Shown: positions 52,470 to 61,538, counted from the first letter of the stretch. The stretch is 64,000 nucleotides of DNA from Campylobacterota bacterium (GCA_020633995.1 JACKCO010000003.1:496001-560000); one strand, 5' to 3'. Translations and numbers: made by a program. Notes: a model not told the origin generated them from the letters alone.

Positions 52470-54005
52470 AACTGGTCAAATTTTTTAAAGCTTAGCTTTT
52501 TGTTTTTAGCATGCACAAGTTCTGCCTTTGGTGCTGAACTTGAAAAGTATGTTGATGAGTCTTTTGCAACTCAAACGAGTGCTGTGCGAAACACATCTCT
52601 ACGTCAGCGCCACACTATGTGGGTAAATACGGCAGTGTCCAATAATAACCTACCGAATACATTGGTTAAAAAACTGCGTGATTGCAGAACTGCTTGTGAA
52701 GTGATAAATCTTTGGGAAAAGTGTCTTGATAGTCATGAGCGAAATGCCTTTTGGCCGTGCTTGAAAGGTGTAATTGAGCAAGGTACGCCGATGTATGATA
52801 AAAATGGCCAGGTAGTTTTTTGGATTCCTCAGTTTGGTTTGGGTCTTGATTGTTTGGGTAACAAATTCTGCCAGGAGCATTTTAGGGAGTACTGTGGAGA
52901 GAAACTATCGTTTATAAAGCCAGCGCTTGAGCAACTTAGCATTGATGATCTTAAAAAGATGGTACCTGAAAATAACGACGATTTTAATTCTGAAAAGCTT
53001 GAAAATAAATATTTTCGTGCAAACCTTACCAGCCGTTGCTCAGATGGAAGCACGCTGCTTGAACTACTTATTCGGTATTACGGCTATAATGGGATGCTAC
53101 AGCGTAAGCTTACCAGTGCTTCAGGACTTACTACAGAAGAGCGAGAAACAGCATTGGATGATGTTCAGAAGCGCCTCATGCTTGTTTCAGATACGATTCG
53201 CAACATTATGGTGTTTTTCGAGCCTCAAAAGGCTCAAATAGCTAAGCTTGTTCGTGAATGCATTAATCGTGAACCAGACGTTCTTCAAGTACATAATCTG
53301 TTGGAAAAATGTGAATATTTTGAATATTTTATAGGTGGGAATGGTGAAAATCTTATTCTATTGTTGCACTACTATGATCATGATTCAGAATTGATTGATG
53401 CCTTAGATTATAGAGATGCTATAGATGTTTTACCCCTGACTGGTTCAGAAATGTATTGTACTCCCTTGTTGTGTCTTGCACGAGTTAGCGGTGGGTATGA
53501 TGTTGCCCAGTTACTTCTTGACTATGGTGCTCAGGTCAACGCGCGTGATATAGTAGATGCTGATTGTTTGCAGCGTTATTTAGAAAATGATTATCCATCG
53601 CTTGACTTTGTAAAGCTCTTTGCAAGGAATAGAGCTTTTTTAAATCGTATTGATGACGAAGATGCGACATTGGTGCACTGTGCAGCGGATCGGGCAAGTG
53701 ATGAGGTTATGAGGTTTTTGCTCGAAGAAACTGGCATAAGCATTAATGTACAAGATGAGGAACGATGTACTCCGTTACACTACCTGCTCGAAAGTAAGAG
53801 CCCCAATAAGCTTGGTATGGCTAAGAAGCTTATACAAGATTATGAGGCCAATATTACACTGAAGAATAAATGGGGAGTTTCGGTGTGGGATTTAATGAGT
53901 CAGCTTGAGCAGGGTAGTCCTGTTAGGCAGTCACCGCGTAAAACGTTACAGCAAAAGCAGAGCCCTAAAAAGCGTAAACGGCTTGAGTTTGAAGATACGG
54001 ATTAG
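52470..54005 (+). CDS. Exported ankyrin-like protein with KKRKR tail, family A
   Basis: A 511-residue product starting at GTG 52470, with GGAG nine bases upstream; an ATG at 52455 precedes that site. Signal peptide MNWSNFLKLSFLFLACTSSAFGA. A conserved N-terminal domain shared with the next gene includes GTPMYDKNGQVVFWIPQFGL and STLLELLIRYYG. Ankyrin repeats lie at about 325-470. The protein ends KKRKRLEFEDTD, identical to a segment near the end of its paralogue and NLS-like. No enzyme motif. Confidence 0.85.
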   Translation, partial: NWSNFLKLSFLFLACTSSAFGAELEKYVDESFATQTSAVRNTSLRQRHTMWVNTAVSNNNLPNTLVKKLRDCRTACEVINLWEKCLDSHERNAFWPCLKGVIEQGTPMYDKNGQVVFWIPQFGLGLDCLGNKFCQEHFREYCGEKLSFIKPALEQLSIDDLKKMVPENNDDFNSEKLENKYFRANLTSRCSDGSTLLELLIRYYGYNGMLQRKLTSASGLTTEERETALDDVQKRLMLVSDTIRNIMVFFEPQKAQIAKLVRECINREPDVLQVHNLLEKCEYFEYFIGGNGENLILLLHYYDHDSELIDALDYRDAIDVLPLTGSEMYCTPLLCLARVSGGYDVAQLLLDYGAQVNARDIVDADCLQRYLENDYPSLDFVKLFARNRAFLNRIDDEDATLVHCAADRASDEVMRFLLEETGISINVQDEERCTPLHYLLESKSPNKLGMAKKLIQDYEANITLKNKWGVSVWDLMSQLEQGSPVRQSPRKTLQQKQSPKKRKRLEFEDTD

Positions 54006-54050
54006 GATCTCTGGTTTGTTGATTTATGTATTTTTAAAATGGAGTTTGTT

Positions 54051-55496
54051 ATGAAAAAGTCAATTTTTTGGGTGCTATTTTTTTTAGTTACAATTTTTTC
54101 AAACGTTATTTGTGCAGAGGAAGACAAAGGACGGTTGCCGACAAAGCAGTCATATGTAAAAAAAGGCGTGGAGATGAATCACATTTTTGCGTTTCAAATT
54201 GCTAAGTTTCTTGAAGGATGCAAAACATCAGGTGAAGTAATACAAGCATTTAAGGCGGTCAACTGTAACAATAAAGAAGTTTTCAGAAAATGCTTAGAGT
54301 TTCACATTGAATGTGGTACGCCAATGCATGACAAAGATGGTAATATTATTTTTTGGATTCCTCAGTTTGGGCTTGCACAAGATTGTGGTAAACATAGTTT
54401 TTGTAAAAAAAATTGTCCTGTAAGGAGCGAACTTATTGATGAGTTTGTGCAAAATATATCTATTCAGCAATTGAAAAAAATAGTTCCTTCAGAGCAAAAA
54501 AATGTGAACAAGTATCTATGCGAAAACGTTTTTAGGCGGGCGCTTGATGGGAGTACCTTGCTTGAATTGTTGATTAATATGTGTCGTGTGATTGATCTTA
54601 GGCGATTAGAATTAGAAAGGAGTTATGGCCTTTCATCAGAACAGCGAGGAATGGAGGTGGCTAAACTCCAAGAGCGTCTTGTTGGTGTAAGGAGCTGTAT
54701 TGACGATATTATGATTTTTTTGGCACCCCAGAAAAATCAAATAGAGCGTCTTGCCAGGGAATGTAGCCAGCAAAATCCTAATGTCGAAAAAATTCAGGGA
54801 CTGCTTAATGAACAACGATACTTTGAGTATTTCATAGGTAGTAATGGGCTAAATTTACCTGCTGAAATGCAATTGTATGATTCGCTATCTGATATTGATT
54901 CATTATGCTATGAAGATGGCAAGACTGTTTTCGATTCGGTTGAAACCCCGCTATCCTATGTTGTTTGTTTGGAAAAACGTAGTGATTTGTTAGATGTTTT
55001 TTTACGACATGGATCATGTATAAATGCTATGAATGGCACCCATAATCACATTTTACATAAATTTATGTCGTCTGGTAAGTTAGATACTTCTTTGATTCGT
55101 TGCTTTCTCCAGTCAGGTGCGAGCTTTAATGGTATTAATTTTTGTGGGAAATCATTATTACATTTTGCTGCAAGTCATGCGAATGAAGAGATAATGGAAT
55201 TATTGTTAGAACGTGGATACGACATACATGGAAAAGACGATCAAGGCGATAGTCCGCTGCACTGTTTACTTAAAAGTGACAGTCAAAACAGGACTAAGAT
55301 TGCTCATAAAATCATACAACAATATAAGCCAGATTTAACTTTAAGGGATGGCAACAATGTTACAATACAAGATCTACTGGGTGCTTCAGTTTTACAAGAA
55401 CTTTTCTTGCAGGGTGATAACTCGGAAAATTCTGCAAAAACTAAAAAACGTAAACGGCTTGAGTTTGAAGATACGGATAGCAGATCTGATCAATAA
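54051..55496 (+). CDS. Exported ankyrin-like protein with KKRKR tail, family A paralogue
   Basis: A 481-residue product from the ATG at 54051 (GGAG upstream). Signal peptide MKKSIFWVLFFLVTIFSNVICA. It is a diverged copy of the preceding gene: GTPMHDKDGNIIFWIPQFGL, GSTLLELLINMC, ankyrin repeats (about 340-440; GKSLLHFAASHANEEIMELL, GDSPLHCLLKSD) and the KKRKRLEFEDTD segment, whose DNA is nearly identical in both genes although the rest has diverged. The stop is 2 bases from the stop of the converging acylphosphatase gene. Confidence 0.85.
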   Translation: MKKSIFWVLFFLVTIFSNVICAEEDKGRLPTKQSYVKKGVEMNHIFAFQIAKFLEGCKTSGEVIQAFKAVNCNNKEVFRKCLEFHIECGTPMHDKDGNIIFWIPQFGLAQDCGKHSFCKKNCPVRSELIDEFVQNISIQQLKKIVPSEQKNVNKYLCENVFRRALDGSTLLELLINMCRVIDLRRLELERSYGLSSEQRGMEVAKLQERLVGVRSCIDDIMIFLAPQKNQIERLARECSQQNPNVEKIQGLLNEQRYFEYFIGSNGLNLPAEMQLYDSLSDIDSLCYEDGKTVFDSVETPLSYVVCLEKRSDLLDVFLRHGSCINAMNGTHNHILHKFMSSGKLDTSLIRCFLQSGASFNGINFCGKSLLHFAASHANEEIMELLLERGYDIHGKDDQGDSPLHCLLKSDSQNRTKIAHKIIQQYKPDLTLRDGNNVTIQDLLGASVLQELFLQGDNSENSAKTKKRKRLEFEDTDSRSDQ

Positions 55497-55498
55497 TA

Positions 55499-55786
55499 TC
55501 AGTCTTGTCCGATGACTCGAAAGACCCCCCGGAAATCACGTTCTTGTGTGAACGGTTCTGCAAAGATATCTTCTACTTTTGACTTGGTACTACCCTTGTA
55601 TAGGTGATCGATGAATTTTTCAAGATTGTCAGCCTGGCCTCGCGCATAAATGATAACCTGCTGGTCATCATCGCTATTTTGGGCGGTTCCTTCTATTTCA
55701 AGATTGGTAGCATGTTTTTTTGCATACTCTCGATAACCGACGCCTTTAACCTTGCCGGATACTGTAATCTTAAGGCATTTCTTCAT
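55499..55786 (-). CDS. acyP: Acylphosphatase
   Basis: A 95-residue enzyme that hydrolyses acyl phosphates. It carries the N-terminal phosphate-binding signature in the form SGKVKGVGYREYAKKHA (Arg of GYR is catalytic) and the GTAQNSDDDQQVIIYARG stretch with the catalytic Asn. Start at ATG 55786 because AAAGGAGA lies just upstream; an ATG at 55810 has no site. The last residues lack the usual GxF(x)I(x)Y close (FRGVFRVIG), a minor variation. Confidence 0.92.
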   Translation of the reverse strand: MKKCLKITVSGKVKGVGYREYAKKHATNLEIEGTAQNSDDDQQVIIYARGQADNLEKFIDHLYKGSTKSKVEDIFAEPFTQERDFRGVFRVIGQD

Positions 55787-55894
55787 TTCTTTCTCCTTTA
55801 ATCTGCCCATAAGTCCGAATATAAGGGGCGATAGAACATTTTGTGGTCAGCCTATCAGAAAAAAAATAACAATGTCAAATTGTGGATTTTGTTG

Positions 55895-57073
55895 CTAGTA
55901 GGCATGTGCTCGTTTGGTCAATTTTTTGTAGAGTGAGATATGCGCGTTGATCATTGAGTTTACGTGGAATTGTTCAAGGTCATCTTGAAAATCTCCCATT
56001 TGTTTGCACCGTACAGGGTTGGTGATTAATAATTTAAGTCTACGTGATAGCTCTTGGGTATCTTTAGGTGTGACAAGAAAACCATTTTTTTTATGTTGAA
56101 TAACTTCTGCAATGCCGCCGACATTGTAAGCTACAACGGGTATTTTGCATAGTCGCGCTTCAATAACGGCGCATGGTAAGCCTTCCCATAATGAGCTGAG
56201 TGCAAATACATCCCATGTTTGCATCCATTTGCTTACATCGCTTTGCCAGCCAAGTAAGTGAATATTATTATTCAACTTGTTTTCTTTAATCCATTTTTCA
56301 AGGATGGTTCGCTGTTTGCCATCACCAATTACTTCAAGATGGATCTGCTTTTTTTTCTGTGCTGGAAGTGTTTGGAGTGCATTGGCAAATCCCATAAATA
56401 GATCTAAAAGATTTTTTTGTGGTTTAAAGCATGCAACAGTGCCTATGGTAAAATGTTTATCGCTACTTTTTTCTTTATGAGTCGCCACTTTTTCAAAGGC
56501 ATCCCATTCGACAGCAGCTCGAATTATTGAGCTTTTTTGCCCAAATGATGAAAAATATTTAGTGCCAGTTATTTGGTCTTTGTTTGAAACACAAACAAAA
56601 TGGGTCGTAATTTTTGCGGTAATGCGTTCGAGCAGATAGGTGAAAAGCCAAAATGGATATGGTTGATAGTCGTGAAAACCGTAGCCGTGAACCGTATGAA
56701 CACGTGTTTTAATACCAGCAAAAAAAGCGGCCCACCGTCCGAGCAGGCCTGCTTTGGTACTGTGTGTATGCACAATGGCATGAGGGTGTTGCTTTTTGAT
56801 TTTGCGTAAAATTTTTATCAGCGAGAAAAAATTTGCAATTTCAAGGAATAACTGAGAAATACTTACTTCTCGTTTAAAGCTTTTGAGCAGATATACAGAG
56901 GTGAGTTTTTGTGCTTGCTCTACCAGAACGCCCTGTGATCCAGAAATAAGACTTGTGCTTAGATGTCGTTTTTCAAGCCCTTCTTTTAGGTTAAGGCAAA
57001 CTTTTTGGGCTCCGCCCAACTCAAGTTTAGTAATGATGTAAATGACATGAAAATCACTAGCCGCGTTTTTCAT
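55895..57073 (-). CDS. Family 4 glycosyltransferase
   Basis: A 392-residue GT-B fold enzyme. The N-terminal acceptor domain opens ITKLELGGAQKVCLNLKEG; the C-terminal donor domain has GTVACFKPQKNLLDLF, VIGDGKQRTILE and the GT4 motif EGLPCAVIEARLCKIPVVAY (E-x7-E), then VGGIAEVIQHKKNGFLV. It would transfer a sugar from a nucleotide donor, probably for a surface glycan; donor and acceptor are unknown. AAGGAGA lies close upstream. It sits alone between the acylphosphatase and the ATP synthase genes. Confidence 0.92.
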   Translation of the reverse strand: MKNAASDFHVIYIITKLELGGAQKVCLNLKEGLEKRHLSTSLISGSQGVLVEQAQKLTSVYLLKSFKREVSISQLFLEIANFFSLIKILRKIKKQHPHAIVHTHSTKAGLLGRWAAFFAGIKTRVHTVHGYGFHDYQPYPFWLFTYLLERITAKITTHFVCVSNKDQITGTKYFSSFGQKSSIIRAAVEWDAFEKVATHKEKSSDKHFTIGTVACFKPQKNLLDLFMGFANALQTLPAQKKKQIHLEVIGDGKQRTILEKWIKENKLNNNIHLLGWQSDVSKWMQTWDVFALSSLWEGLPCAVIEARLCKIPVVAYNVGGIAEVIQHKKNGFLVTPKDTQELSRRLKLLITNPVRCKQMGDFQDDLEQFHVNSMINAHISLYKKLTKRAHAY

Positions 57074-57114
57074 GGCTCTCCTTTCTCCTTGAGCAATGTT
57101 TCTTTACACCTTTT

Positions 57115-58065
57115 TTATACCGTCAGCAGTAATGCGATAATTAACGAGTAGATAATTGATGATTCAATAAATGCCACTGAAAGTAGTGTAATGCGTAGTA
57201 TGTTGTAGTAATTGTTTACGTCAAGGCCTATTTGTTGACAGCCTTTTGCAGCAACGCTGCCCAGGCTAATTCCTGTAGCAATTGAACCTAGGCCAATTGT
57301 GCATGCTGCAACAAAAAATTTTATTGCTATGGTGATGGGGTCTGTAGAAGTATTTGTGTTGTAAAGCATAAGTAGTGCAATAACAAGGCAGAACATAAGG
57401 GGGGTTTCGATAACGGCCTGGTTCATGACAGAGAATGGAAAGACTTTTTCATAAGCATTGGGGTTGTTGCCGATGGTTGTTGCTGCTGTATGTGAGTAAA
57501 TAGATTGGCCGATAGACGGTCCAATACAGCCGATGCTCATTACAAGTCCAATGGCAAGGTTTTGTAGCGCCAGTTCGAACGTTAGCTCTGGAGTGAGTGT
57601 TGTGCGTAGCAGGAGTGCAATAACAAACGAAAATATTGCCGGTGCTTCGATAATTGATTGTGCTATCAACATAAAGGTAATAATTTTTTGGTCAGTGAAT
57701 GGTTGTCGCGCAATTGCACGTGAAACAGCGTGAGCTACAAAGCTTGAAGCGATGCAGACGCAAAATGCTGCGCTGCCAACGGCAATGTTGGCTGCACATT
57801 CAGTCATGGCCCACGCAAGTGTTATGTTTTCAGGTGTGCCAAAAAGTGAGATAAGTGCCACCACGAGCGCGATGATAGCGCCGCTTTCAATCAATGCAAG
57901 GCCAATGATCATGGCCCTAAAGCATGAAGCAGTTGCAATGGGTTGGCGTGTAAACGCATCATGCATCCCAGTTGAAGCAAAACCAAGCCCAAATCCTCCA
58001 CCTATTTGCCCGAGCAAAATTAGCAATGCTATGGAACCATAATGGAGGAATTCTGGCGAAATCAT
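57115..58065 (-). CDS. atpE: F-type ATP synthase c subunit, four fused hairpins
   Basis: A 316-residue membrane protein made of four consecutive c-subunit hairpins (eight helices). Ion-binding carboxylates are at E60, E140, E220 and E301, spaced 80, 80 and 81 residues. Polar loops RQP (40-42), RQP (120-122), NNP (200-202) and GLD (280-282) fall 18-19 residues before each Glu. Hairpin 3 has a Gln (GPSIGQS, Q187) where Na+-binding c subunits have theirs; hairpins 1 and 4 have Glu-Ser pairs. Normal F-type c is about 80 residues with one hairpin. Subunits of this chain would build the rotor ring. The start overlaps atpB by 4 bases. Confidence 0.93.
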   Translation of the reverse strand: MISPEFLHYGSIALLILLGQIGGGFGLGFASTGMHDAFTRQPIATASCFRAMIIGLALIESGAIIALVVALISLFGTPENITLAWAMTECAANIAVGSAAFCVCIASSFVAHAVSRAIARQPFTDQKIITFMLIAQSIIEAPAIFSFVIALLLRTTLTPELTFELALQNLAIGLVMSIGCIGPSIGQSIYSHTAATTIGNNPNAYEKVFPFSVMNQAVIETPLMFCLVIALLMLYNTNTSTDPITIAIKFFVAACTIGLGSIATGISLGSVAAKGCQQIGLDVNNYYNILRITLLSVAFIESSIIYSLIIALLLTV

Positions 58066-58913
58066 GTTGTCTCCTGTGCAATAGTGGACTTTTGTTCTGT
58101 ATGTACCGCTGTGCCCATTGCCAGATAAGTAATGGTAAGCATGGTTAATACAAACGACTGTACGAGCCCTTCAAAGATACCAAGAATGAATTGAAACCAT
58201 GTGAGAATGAACATGGCATTGTAGCATGTATTTGCAAAGCTGTTGATCCAGGAAAATTGTTTGGGAAGATGTATGTTTCTGGTTACGAATTGTAGAACAA
58301 CAGTGAAAATAACGAACAAGAGAAAGTATTCTTTAAGTTTTGAGCTGTATTCGATGACCATGCCAAGGATAATACCACCACCAATAATGTTACCAAAAAG
58401 CCTAAACGACATTGATGCAATTTTTGCTAGCTCACCAACGACGTGAATAGGAGCGAGAAGAAAGATTGGCTCTATAAATTCGTGAAGATAGCCGCCAATA
58501 CCGTGGACACGGATTTTATGGTACTGTACGTATAAAAATGATGTGAGGCCGAGCGCAAGCGTTGTGTTTAAATCTTTTGTTGCTTCCTCAACTAAAGGGA
58601 TGAGGCCAACCAAGCAACAAAAAAAGGTAAATAAAAAAATTGTGGCGATAAATAAAAAGTAGTTGTACTCAAAAGCATGAAACGAGTCTTTACACAACGC
58701 AATCAGGAACTGTACTGCTTGTTCATATATTGCAGTAATTGGATTATTTTTTTTCTTTGCTAGTGTTTTGCCCAAGAGTCCGATGCACAGCAAAATAGCC
58801 ATGGCGATCCATGTTGCCAACACTATGTCAAGGTGGATGGTCCAGAATGGGCCTGTTAGGCCAAGACGCGTGAATGGCTGAACCCGTTCGTAATCAAAAA
58901 TTCCCATGCTCAT
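58062..58913 (-). CDS. atpB: F-type ATP synthase subunit a
   Basis: A 283-residue membrane protein with the conserved MSFRLFGNIIGGGII helix, whose Arg is essential for ion passage at the interface with the c ring. Five or six membrane helices are visible, with a typical N-terminal segment (FTRLGLTGPFWTIHLDI). It overlaps the small upstream gene (58910-58913) and the c subunit gene (58062-58065), both by 4 bases, so the three are co-translated. The stalk and F1 genes are not in the window. Confidence 0.94.
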   Translation of the reverse strand: MSMGIFDYERVQPFTRLGLTGPFWTIHLDIVLATWIAMAILLCIGLLGKTLAKKKNNPITAIYEQAVQFLIALCKDSFHAFEYNYFLFIATIFLFTFFCCLVGLIPLVEEATKDLNTTLALGLTSFLYVQYHKIRVHGIGGYLHEFIEPIFLLAPIHVVGELAKIASMSFRLFGNIIGGGIILGMVIEYSSKLKEYFLLFVIFTVVLQFVTRNIHLPKQFSWINSFANTCYNAMFILTWFQFILGIFEGLVQSFVLTMLTITYLAMGTAVHTEQKSTIAQETT

Positions 58914-59209
58914 AAGTTTGATCCTGGCTTAAAAAGTAGAACGTGCAGCCAAAAAGAACACATGAATGCTATAAAAAATAAGGTGATGTTAATTTTCCAG
59001 CGTAAAAACAGTAGGATACATGCACCAAGTACAAATATGGAACGTGTGATAAACGAAAAGAACGATGTTCGGGCTTGAGTTTTTGATGTATGTGATTCAT
59101 TTGTTGGAAGCAAGCGTAGCGTTGCACGCAAAAATAGCTGGGCATAGATACTTGCCAGTATAACACCGCTTAGCAGAGAACCAACCGTAGTATATGTCTG
59201 ATAAAACAT
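58910..59209 (-). CDS. Small membrane protein of the ATP synthase operon (AtpI/AtpR-like position)
   Basis: A 99-residue protein with three or four membrane helices (about 10-30, 50-68, 72-92). Its position ahead of atpB and its size match AtpI of F-type operons or AtpR of N-ATPase operons, which help assemble the c ring. Sequence alone does not decide between them. It starts the operon; promoter boxes lie 30-60 bases upstream. Confidence 0.7.
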   Translation of the reverse strand: MFYQTYTTVGSLLSGVILASIYAQLFLRATLRLLPTNESHTSKTQARTSFFSFITRSIFVLGACILLFLRWKINITLFFIAFMCSFWLHVLLFKPGSNL

Positions 59210-59238
59210 ACAGAAACTATTTTTACGTTTTTATATCT

Positions 59239-59266
59239 GTTATATCGCTCTTAGTACCAGCTCCAA
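59239..59266 (-). promoter_or_regulatory. Promoter of the atp operon
   Basis: On the minus strand TTGGAG (59266-59261), 16-base spacer, TATAAC (59244-59239), about 30 bases before the start at 59209. Two direct copies of CTTAGTAC (plus strand 59250-59257 and 59268-59275) overlap it and could be operator half-sites. Confidence 0.5.
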
Positions 59267-59359
59267 GCTTAGTACTAAACGTCAAATGCTTCAAGTAAAA
59301 CGAATATTATCTTATTTTTGAAAAGAAAAGAGCCAATTTTCGTGTAAAACGACAAATGG

Positions 59360-60292
59360 CTAACCTTGATCGAAGTTCAAGAAGCATGACATTTGTGACC
59401 ATGTATGATCGTTTATGCAATCAACAATTTCATCTAGGTCTGATATTTTGGCTTGCTCAAGTGGGCTCAAGCCAGTTTGGTCTTGTTCAAATGGCTTAGC
59501 ACCATGCTTGAGTAGGCATTGTATGACGCATGTAGGGTGACCATTGCCAATTGCCATGTTTAAGGCACTTTCTCCCCATGGTGCATATATATTAGGATGT
59601 ATATGCCCATTAGATTTTTCAAGTAGGTCTTTAATTATCTGAGACATATTCTCAGAGGGTTTTTGCACAAGAGCCGTTAGTAGTGGCGGAAGTCTATGGC
59701 ACCCATTCGTGATGAGTATCAGAGCGAGATCGTGATGCCCCATCCTTTCGGCAAGCCCTACAGGTGTTAGGCCATCACTATTGATATTACCTACGATGTC
59801 AACAGTATTGTCTGCTAGAAAGCTGTCAAGGTAAGCGCTAACTGCTCTAGGGTTTTGTGTTTCTATGGCTAGATAGAGATTTGCGCAGGGTTTGTAGTTG
59901 ACACGATGGTCGACGAGTGCTCTAAGCGTTTCTTGTAGAAGAGGCCCGCTTCTACCGCAGCGTACTACAAAGTGTAAAATACTGTCGTTAAGGTCTCTGT
60001 CGGGTGTTTGGTAGCGCTCTATGAGTTTGTGGGGGTTTTTATTTACGAACAATCTGAATATTTGTAGATCAAATGGATCAAAATGCTTTACCTTAAAGCA
60101 CTTTTTTAGATGTGCTCGCAAGTCTACAAAAGTCTTATCTGGTTGGCTTTTTGATAAGGATGGTGGAGTTGCTGTCAGTTCGGCGATAATTTCAGGATCA
60201 ATTGTTTCAAGGGTTGGGAGCTGAGACGGCTCTGCACCATAGGCGAGTAAGGGGCTGAGTGCAGTAAGTGCTAGGATAGCGATTCTCTTCAT
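59360..60292 (-). CDS. Exported ankyrin-repeat protein
   Basis: A 310-residue product with signal peptide MKRIAILALTALSPLLAYGAE. An N-terminal helical part (60-115) is followed by ankyrin repeats (about 100-295), including SDGLTPVGLAERMGHHDLAL and ESALNMAIGNGHPTCVIQCL, with variable inserts. It lacks the Lys-rich tail of the larger cluster members. It diverges from the 60543 gene; about 250 AT-rich bases separate them. Confidence 0.85.
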   Translation of the reverse strand: MKRIAILALTALSPLLAYGAEPSQLPTLETIDPEIIAELTATPPSLSKSQPDKTFVDLRAHLKKCFKVKHFDPFDLQIFRLFVNKNPHKLIERYQTPDRDLNDSILHFVVRCGRSGPLLQETLRALVDHRVNYKPCANLYLAIETQNPRAVSAYLDSFLADNTVDIVGNINSDGLTPVGLAERMGHHDLALILITNGCHRLPPLLTALVQKPSENMSQIIKDLLEKSNGHIHPNIYAPWGESALNMAIGNGHPTCVIQCLLKHGAKPFEQDQTGLSPLEQAKISDLDEIVDCINDHTWSQMSCFLNFDQG

Positions 60293-60432
60293 CGTATTTG
60301 CTTTTCTATAGCTTGTTATGGTGATTTAGTTGGCCTTGGGAGAGCTAGTATACCGATTTTTCTCATTTACGCACTGTGTAGTGCTATAAGGCAATTTTTT
60401 TAATAAATATAATTCAGAAAAGAAACAATTTA

Positions 60433-60462
60433 TTGATTTTGGCATCATTTAAAATTTATAAT
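60433..60462 (+). promoter_or_regulatory. Promoter of the 60543 gene
   Basis: TTGATT (60433-60438), 18-base spacer, TATAAT (60457-60462) in an AT-rich stretch, about 80 bases before the ATG at 60543. Confidence 0.6.
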
Positions 60463-60542
60463 AAGAAATGATAAGCCAGGAGTGGCTTAAAAATGCTATA
60501 GGGGCATTAAAAAATTATAGTCAAAAACAAGGGGGATGTAGA

Positions 60543-61538
60543 ATGAAACGGTCTACAGTACTAAGTCTATTAGTGATTTTAGGCTTTGGAAGCATGGTTA
60601 TGCACAAGGCCAATGCACGCACTCGCAGAGGGGTAACCGCTCAGCCGATGCAGAGTCGAGTTGTTACTGCTGGAACGGCGACAGCCGAGCAAATTGAGCA
60701 GCAACAGCAAGCTATGCCTGGTGCAGAGGCTGCCCGTCAGGTACAGTCAGTTGTGGGACGAGCTGGCGGTAGGGCATCTGTCGGACGTCCAACTGTTGGA
60801 GGCAGAGCAGTCACAATGCCTGCAGAAGGACAACAAGTAGAGCAAGCTGGTGTTGACAAGCGTCAGGTTGTAACCGCTGGAACCGCAACTACTGGACAAA
60901 TGGTTGAGCAACAACAAGTAGATCAGGCAGGTCGAGGCAGAGGTCGTAGCGCTGCACCAACCGTTGGTGGACAACAGGTACAACCCCGAGCTCCTCAAGC
61001 TCAAGCGCCATCAACAAGTGGCCGTGGTGTTGCTGCCGCGCGCAGCGGTGGTAGAGCTGGTGGACGTAGAGACGTTAGCACTGGATCTGCACAAATTAAC
61101 AAATTGCCGGTTTTACAGCCAAATATGCAGTACAAAGTTAAAGATTTGATCAACATGATTCGTACCAATGACCAACGAGCAAACTTTTTGGAGTTGACTG
61201 CAAATGGCTCAGCCGGTGTCAATATTGACAATTGGATGGCCCAGCAGATGACTCCTGCGCAAGTTGATCCTTCAACGGGGCAACCAATGACCAACGGTGA
61301 TATGGCTGTTACCGTCAAACAAGATCCTCAACTTATTCAGCGCTTGTTTCAAGAAGGTAAGCTTGATGAGCAGACCAAGTCAAACTATATGAAAGTTATG
61401 CTTTATTTTGAAGCAAACATTGATGGTGTAACTCGCCGTCTTTACCTTGAAGATCCATGGCCAGGTGACATTACTCGTACAGCCCTTGGTGATACCAATC
61501 CTGCAGCAATTAATCTGCAAAGCTGGGCTGTTAACTAA
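60543..61538 (+). CDS. Exported Gly/Gln/Arg-rich protein with internal repeats
   Basis: A 331-residue product from the ATG at 60543 (GGGGGA upstream; an ATG at 60468 would add 25 residues before the signal peptide). Signal peptide MKRSTVLSLLVILGFGSMVMHKANA. A low-complexity region (about 25-200) contains RVVTAGTATAEQIEQQQ and the near-copy RQVVTAGTATTGQMVEQQQ, plus GRA/VGG repeats. The last 130 residues (from NKLPVLQPNMQYKVKDLINM) look folded. No family recognised. A strong promoter and terminator make it a free-standing gene, probably well expressed. Confidence 0.8.
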   Translation: MKRSTVLSLLVILGFGSMVMHKANARTRRGVTAQPMQSRVVTAGTATAEQIEQQQQAMPGAEAARQVQSVVGRAGGRASVGRPTVGGRAVTMPAEGQQVEQAGVDKRQVVTAGTATTGQMVEQQQVDQAGRGRGRSAAPTVGGQQVQPRAPQAQAPSTSGRGVAAARSGGRAGGRRDVSTGSAQINKLPVLQPNMQYKVKDLINMIRTNDQRANFLELTANGSAGVNIDNWMAQQMTPAQVDPSTGQPMTNGDMAVTVKQDPQLIQRLFQEGKLDEQTKSNYMKVMLYFEANIDGVTRRLYLEDPWPGDITRTALGDTNPAAINLQSWAVN

